A stretch of 64,000 nt of DNA, taken from the NCBI GenBank assembly GCA_964420035.1, contig CAYQQR010000001.1, positions 61,558-125,557 of the forward strand, written 5' to 3'. Below, piece by piece: positions 60,901 through 64,000 of this stretch. How positions within the stretch are numbered: the first letter of the stretch is position 1; each line of letters begins with the position of its first letter. The stretch comes from CAYQQR01 sp964420035. Lineage in GTDB: Bacteria > Bacteroidota > Bacteroidia > Bacteroidales > SM23-62. Position numbers and translations under genes: made by a program. Under the pieces are notes generated by a model, which did no database searches, had not been told where the DNA came from, and saw only the letters and a list, made by a program, of their open reading frames with translations.

Positions 60901-61046
60901 ACATATACCTTGACCATGGGATAGGTTATGTCGGGCAACATATTGGTAGGTAACCTGAAAATTCCCGCAATACCAACCACCATTAAAACAATCATAAGCA
61001 TGATGGTTCCGGCCGGGCGTTTTATGGCTTTTATCGTTAATTTCAT
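57948..61046 (-). CDS. RND efflux pump permease, system 2
   Basis: The 1,032-residue pump has the usual twelve helices and two periplasmic loops: LPTNMLPDITYPMVKVYVYWPGATPEQMEN near the start, GLVIAMTVVLDNSIVMLENITRI in helix IV with the Asp, and LTGMEINNGVILITFIDELKAQG in the second half. It differs from system 1 in sequence. The first base of its frame (61046) is shared with the end of the adaptor gene. It exports unknown compounds by proton antiport. Length is typical. Confidence 0.93.
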   Translation of the reverse strand: MKLTIKAIKRPAGTIMLMIVLMVVGIAGIFRLPTNMLPDITYPMVKVYVYWPGATPEQMENEVAMVIERKMATVDNLDYIESTCEEGVYTLLVNFDYSVDRDVAYQDVLAKMGLVKKELPEGILEPVAFKADPSQLPVVEILVSSDNMSLTQLRTWVENEFQEEFASVKGSAGTALSGGMLREIRVHVNPLKLNGYNLTLQEISDRLKKENIDMVGGRVVTDKRDYIIRTYDEYSSIGEIENLILRKNSEGGHILLKDVAEVRDHHEFQRIRTRYNDKEGVRISIFKQAAANAVTVSDDIARRMNELRAELPPATHIDMIYDQAEYVRLANKGVRNAMLLAAFLVTMVTAFFLLGWRRILALVLSLPVTLLGTFFFMQLLDFSINIFTLGGLVIAMTVVLDNSIVMLENITRIQETEPETEDPVTKGAVQISGAIVTATITFLSLFVPFLLVPGLSSLLFKELVITVAIIIGLSMVVSLTVTPMLMTLFYPESKKIKQKGSFITRLSDGFIIGLISIYKPVLSWSLKWRWFILILFILLLIPGYYYLQQTGSEFLPKADDGLITVKVMMPTGTSMSETDNVLKQIEQVVQKQDYIHGFATLAGGKVWGLVTTENSFEGELNVQLVPAAQRPMNTDEYVEKLRPVVMKAVKAPGAVIKVFHTKMKGIRRTGQFDIELEVTAPRSESMTRIFSEAVHVRSELATLDYLSGLDISLQLTKPEYRISVDRQKAMDLGLSIEDIGTTVKTLVRGHVATRYKEGAYYYPIRVVMDEQEIKSADVLENLYVYSKNGAKVPLNVVADVEKTTGPVQIDRKNQDRVIKVTANVMGISVGDATAGIKEKMGNYSLPTGYRLNYGGQSEMIAENIQQMALILLFALFLGYAVMVLYFESFLKPLIIIIRIPLSLAGISYALYITGTPVSITALIGIIMLTGMEINNGVILITFIDELKAQGKGIVEAIKQAAILRLRPILITDINSLFGLLPLALLLGDGTEMLRPMAIVVIGGLVFGLLLVFIFIPVVYAILYSDNLQKTSN

Positions 61047-62071
61047 TATTTCTCAATTTTAACCTTCATACTGTCTTTTAACATTTCCTGGCCTGAAACC
61101 ACAATCCTATCGTTTATATTTAAACCATTCAAAATTTGAAGTTTGTTATTTGAAATAATTCCGGTTTGTACAATCTGCCTGATGGCAATACTGTCCTTAT
61201 TTACACGAAAAACAAAATTTTTATTGTCAGGCGAAGTTAAAACAGCATATTCAGGAACTGTAATTGCATTTTCAATGGTCGTTATGGGGATTGTTATTTC
61301 CGCCATCATCCCGGGCAATAGTTTTTTATTGAAATTCTGAAGTTTAATATCGAATTTCACACTTCTTGAAATAGGATTAATGTGAGGATAGACTATGGAA
61401 ATGATGCCCATTAAGGTGTCGTTGGGATAGGCATTTAAAACAACAGGAATTTTCAAGCCTTGTTTTATGGTTTCAAAATACTTTTCGTTGACCTCGGTTT
61501 TAATAACGAGTGAGTTCATATCAGTTATGGTTACAATGACATCCTTTGCTGAAACCTGGCTTCCTTCTTCCAGCCATCGTTTGGTAACCATTCCGTTCAT
61601 TGGAGAAACAACCGGAATGCTTTGATACATTTTTTTTGCATACTCCAAATCGGCTATTGCTTTTTGTAAATCATTTTGAACTTTCAGATACTCCTCAGAA
61701 CCTTCAGTAAGGGTTTCTAATTTGCGTTCGAGTGTTTCAACGGTTTTTATATTTGAAGATATGAGGGAGACCCGGTTGGTTGGGTTGATTATTGCAATCA
61801 AACGGTCTTTTTCCACGTATTGATTTTCGCGGGCGAATAATCTTTCGATAATCCCGTCATCAGAAGCTTTTACTTCTGTTTCAATATTGGGCTGAACAGT
61901 GCCGGTAAGCGATATCGAAGATACTATTTTTGAGGTTGATACTTCCTGAATGTTTACTAAAGGCACATTTTTCTTCTTTCCCTCAGGTTGTTTCTCTGCG
62001 CGATTACATGAAACCAGAAATAAGGATGCCCCTGCTATTATAACTGATATTTTCAGTACTGAAATTCTCAT
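61046..62071 (-). CDS. RND adaptor (membrane fusion) lipoprotein, system 2
   Basis: The 341-residue protein has a lipoprotein signal ending LFLVSCNR (lipobox LVSC), then the adaptor core: ASDDGIIERLFARENQYVEKDRL and VVSPMNGMVTKRWLEEGSQVSAKDV, the lipoyl half-motifs, with a short coiled coil between (RKLETLTEGSEEYLKVQNDLQ-type). It ends in a beta-barrel and membrane-proximal region (GLNINDRIVVSGQEML). It is 6 bases after tolC and overlaps the pump by one base. Confidence 0.92.
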   Translation of the reverse strand: MRISVLKISVIIAGASLFLVSCNRAEKQPEGKKKNVPLVNIQEVSTSKIVSSISLTGTVQPNIETEVKASDDGIIERLFARENQYVEKDRLIAIINPTNRVSLISSNIKTVETLERKLETLTEGSEEYLKVQNDLQKAIADLEYAKKMYQSIPVVSPMNGMVTKRWLEEGSQVSAKDVIVTITDMNSLVIKTEVNEKYFETIKQGLKIPVVLNAYPNDTLMGIISIVYPHINPISRSVKFDIKLQNFNKKLLPGMMAEITIPITTIENAITVPEYAVLTSPDNKNFVFRVNKDSIAIRQIVQTGIISNNKLQILNGLNINDRIVVSGQEMLKDSMKVKIEK

Positions 62072-62077
62072 GGTTCA

Positions 62078-63415
62078 TTAATTTAAAAATGGATAATTAT
62101 CGTTGCCACTCAGGTAATGCAGCTCAGCAAGCGTCTGCAAATATTCAATCATAGCCTTTTCGTATTCAATTGTTGCTTCGGTTAATATTTGCTGAGCATC
62201 AAGAATATCGATAATATTGCCCTGCCCTGACTGATATTTCAGCGATGCATTTTTTATTGTTTCCTCCGCCATGCTTATGATTTCCTTATTATTTGATAAG
62301 TTATTCCTAATTTCATCTAATGTGTTTATAGACATATCAATTTCTTTTTTTACGTCCCAAAAGGCTTGATTTTTTTGGTCTCTATATTGGTCTATAATCA
62401 CATCGCTTTGTCTAATTTGGTACTTATAGCTACTGTTACCCCAATAAGGAAGTGTATATCGAATTCCAACACCTATGTTGTAGTTAAAATTATCTCCAAA
62501 AGGGATATACCCGTGTTCCCAGCTTGCTATACCGTATGAAAAAAGCTCCGGACGGTTTTGAAGTTTGTAAAGATCCTTTTTTTGAGATTCCAGTTTTGTT
62601 TTAACATCATAGCTAACCAATGATGGATGATTGTTTAGCTGATCAGCATATTTGGCTTCATTATCAATATCTTGTTTCTGATACCGGTTAAACAATTCTT
62701 TTGTTAAATTTTCAATGTTGATATCATTGGTATTTTGCAGGTTGCATAGTTGGATTAAATTAATCTTTTGATTTATGAGTTCATTTTGAGCGGTTTGTAA
62801 CTTTTTTTCTTCCACTGTAATCTGAACTTTTATTTTTAACACATCTACCGATGAAACTTTGCCTATTTTATATAAATTCTCCGTATACTTAAGATGTTCA
62901 TTGAGCTGTGCTACTGCGCTTTCACGCACTGTAATCTCAGCCCCGGCCGTTAAAACATCGAAATAACCGTTTGTTACTCCCCAAATAATTGTTTGCCGTA
63001 TTTGCCTTACTATTTCATCGTTAAGTTGTATTTCATTTTCTACCATACTTTTTTTAGCCTTGGTTTGCCCAAAGTCGTAAACCGGCTGGTAGAATGATAC
63101 ATCCGTGTACATATCAGAAAGCGTATTTCCCAGCAGTCTTTCTTTATTTGGCAACAAGAATTTCCAGTAGGAAAAGCTTGCCGATGAACTTACTCTTGGT
63201 AAATAGTTTGTTTGCAGCATTTCAATTTCAGTCTGCTTTATCCTACTGTTTTTTTCGGTCGATTTTAGTACATAGTTATTTACCAGGGCACTGTCGAGAA
63301 GCTGGGTGAGATTGTATTGCTGAACCTGTCCTAACGAGTTTGTGGCAACCAATACAAACACACCCGAGATAATTACTTTTCTTATTGGTCTTTTTATATT
63401 TGTAACTTGTTTCAC
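62078..63415 (-). CDS. TolC-family outer-membrane efflux protein, system 2
   Basis: The 445-residue protein has a signal peptide (VIISGVFVLVATNSLGQ) and two efflux-protein repeats with long helices: YNLTQLLDSALVNNYVLKST, KIGKVSSVDVLKIKVQI and QSGQGNIIDILDAQQILTEA. It is the outer duct for the adaptor and pump that follow. The order TolC, adaptor, pump, Usp makes one compact minus-strand operon. Confidence 0.9.
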   Translation of the reverse strand: MKQVTNIKRPIRKVIISGVFVLVATNSLGQVQQYNLTQLLDSALVNNYVLKSTEKNSRIKQTEIEMLQTNYLPRVSSSASFSYWKFLLPNKERLLGNTLSDMYTDVSFYQPVYDFGQTKAKKSMVENEIQLNDEIVRQIRQTIIWGVTNGYFDVLTAGAEITVRESAVAQLNEHLKYTENLYKIGKVSSVDVLKIKVQITVEEKKLQTAQNELINQKINLIQLCNLQNTNDINIENLTKELFNRYQKQDIDNEAKYADQLNNHPSLVSYDVKTKLESQKKDLYKLQNRPELFSYGIASWEHGYIPFGDNFNYNIGVGIRYTLPYWGNSSYKYQIRQSDVIIDQYRDQKNQAFWDVKKEIDMSINTLDEIRNNLSNNKEIISMAEETIKNASLKYQSGQGNIIDILDAQQILTEATIEYEKAMIEYLQTLAELHYLSGNDNYPFLN

Positions 63416-63510
63416 TTTCCGTTTTTGTTTTATTTAATTAAATTACTGGTTATTAAATGTTTAACATGTTCGCTGCATCTTTTTTGTATAGTTTAAATCC
63501 TGTGTAGTTA

Positions 63511-63918
63511 TCATTCTTCCGCTTTTATCATTCCACCTTTTACTTCACACGCCCGATTCAGCGTGTTGGTAATGGTTCCGAATTTTAATATGTTTTTGTG
63601 CCAGTTGCTGATTTTTCTTTCATCTGCATCCGTTTCCACTTCTAATTTGTAGTTGATTGCTTTCATATAGGGCGGATTGTCATTTCTTTTTCCATGGATG
63701 GTAATCCTTGCTTTACGATAAGGTATTTTCAAAATCTCCGAATAACGCTGTACGTTTTTAAGCATACAGGCAGCCAGGGATGTGAGCAGCAGTTCTGCCG
63801 GGTTGGGCAGCACCTCATCACGCCCTGAAGTTGCATCAAACTGGATCATAGATTGGTTTGCCCCGGCTTCAGCAGTTCCCGGGGGCAATACCTGAGCAGT
63901 TATTTTGTATTCAAGCAT
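63511..63918 (-). CDS. OsmC/Ohr family peroxiredoxin-like protein
   Basis: The 135-residue protein has an OsmC fold with FDATSGRDEVLPNPAELLLTSLAACMLKN (first catalytic Cys, in AACM) and NRACEVKGG near the C-terminus (second Cys). The pair reduces organic hydroperoxides. It lies 95 bases upstream of tolC on the same strand and may belong to the stress-responsive run. Substrate preference is not predictable. Confidence 0.88.
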   Translation of the reverse strand: MLEYKITAQVLPPGTAEAGANQSMIQFDATSGRDEVLPNPAELLLTSLAACMLKNVQRYSEILKIPYRKARITIHGKRNDNPPYMKAINYKLEVETDADERKISNWHKNILKFGTITNTLNRACEVKGGMIKAEE

Positions 63919-63926
63919 ATTTTTAC

Positions 63927-64000
63927 TTACATGTTTATACTTATGTCTGTACTATTATCCTTGTTGTCTGCACCCAGCAATTTTTCTGCATGTTCATAAA
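63927..64000 (-). CDS. Possible end of a gene cut by the window edge
   Basis: The minus strand from 64000 reads YEHAEKLLGADNKDNSTDIS then INM and a TAA stop at 63927-63929. The short, charged sequence could be the end of a gene upstream of the OsmC gene. It is too short to identify. Confidence 0.3.
   Translation of the reverse strand, partial: YEHAEKLLGADNKDNSTDISINM

Overview
This window looks like a chromosomal segment from a member of the Bacteroidota, probably an environmental Bacteroidales/Marinilabiliales-like lineage; the lower rank is a guess. The reasons are a SusC-style TonB receptor with a carboxypeptidase-like N-terminal domain, two HYC_CC_PP secreted proteins, a DnaG and a Sir2 protein that both lack their zinc cysteines, GIN-domain and GDCCVxC proteins, and a TAnnTTTG-type promoter box. 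No rRNA, tRNA, CRISPR array or recognisable transposase was found.

Layout. (1) 1-5757, minus strand: a tight five-gene run of a CDF metal transporter, a PqqD-like domain, an ATP-grasp ligase, a PLP fold-III decarboxylase and a urea-transporter/M23-peptidase fusion that runs off the left edge. This is the best candidate for an undescribed pathway. (2) 6056-12725, plus strand: a secreted metal-handling module (HYC_CC_PP, TonB receptor, HMA protein), then YceI, a barrel protein, a second YceI and an Rrf2 regulator behind a palindromic operator, then a second HYC_CC_PP gene. (3) 12946-15874: a wrecked cus-type copper efflux locus. CusA has an in-frame stop and its 3' half is deleted and joined to the tail of a DUF3347 protein. 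Small intact genes follow, including a PII-like protein and a DUF302 protein. (4) 16041-23384: two SHOCT proteins around a class I aldolase, CopB, a ferritin-like protein, then on the other strand ZIP, CDF and SO_0444-type metal transporters.

(5) 23447-31314: mostly housekeeping genes (flavodoxin, Lgt, Ig-like lipoprotein, ROK kinase, universal stress protein) and an overlapping three-gene run of CPBP protease, epimerase and SDR. (6) 31375-36002: a carotenoid-type desaturase, an acyl-CoA synthetase, IspD and a GIN-domain protein. (7) 36315-43039: TetR, TolC, adaptor and RND pump, bracketed by two 7-bp tandem arrays that supply stop codons to the flanking genes. (8) 43078-49589: dnaG, a sirtuin, an outer-membrane barrel protein, an AAA/DUF4143 ATPase between two copies of a dispersed repeat, and rtcB.

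(9) 49686-52154 is a gene graveyard. It holds a frameshifted arsR fused by deletion to the 3' end of acr3, an orphan membrane-protein tail, a frameshifted DUF427 gene, an intact three-domain rhodanese and a 56-codon oxidoreductase tail. (10) 52227-56729: DUF3179, GDCCVxC, macro-domain and methyltransferase proteins, a probable helicase tail and prfC. (11) 56986-63918: a second tripartite RND pump in one operon with a tandem universal stress protein, preceded by an OsmC protein.

Overall the segment is rich in metal homeostasis. Several importers and exporters are intact, while the classic copper (cus) and arsenic (ars) efflux operons have been disabled by deletions and point lesions. Single-base lesions could be assembly errors, but the deletion joints cannot be explained that way easily.
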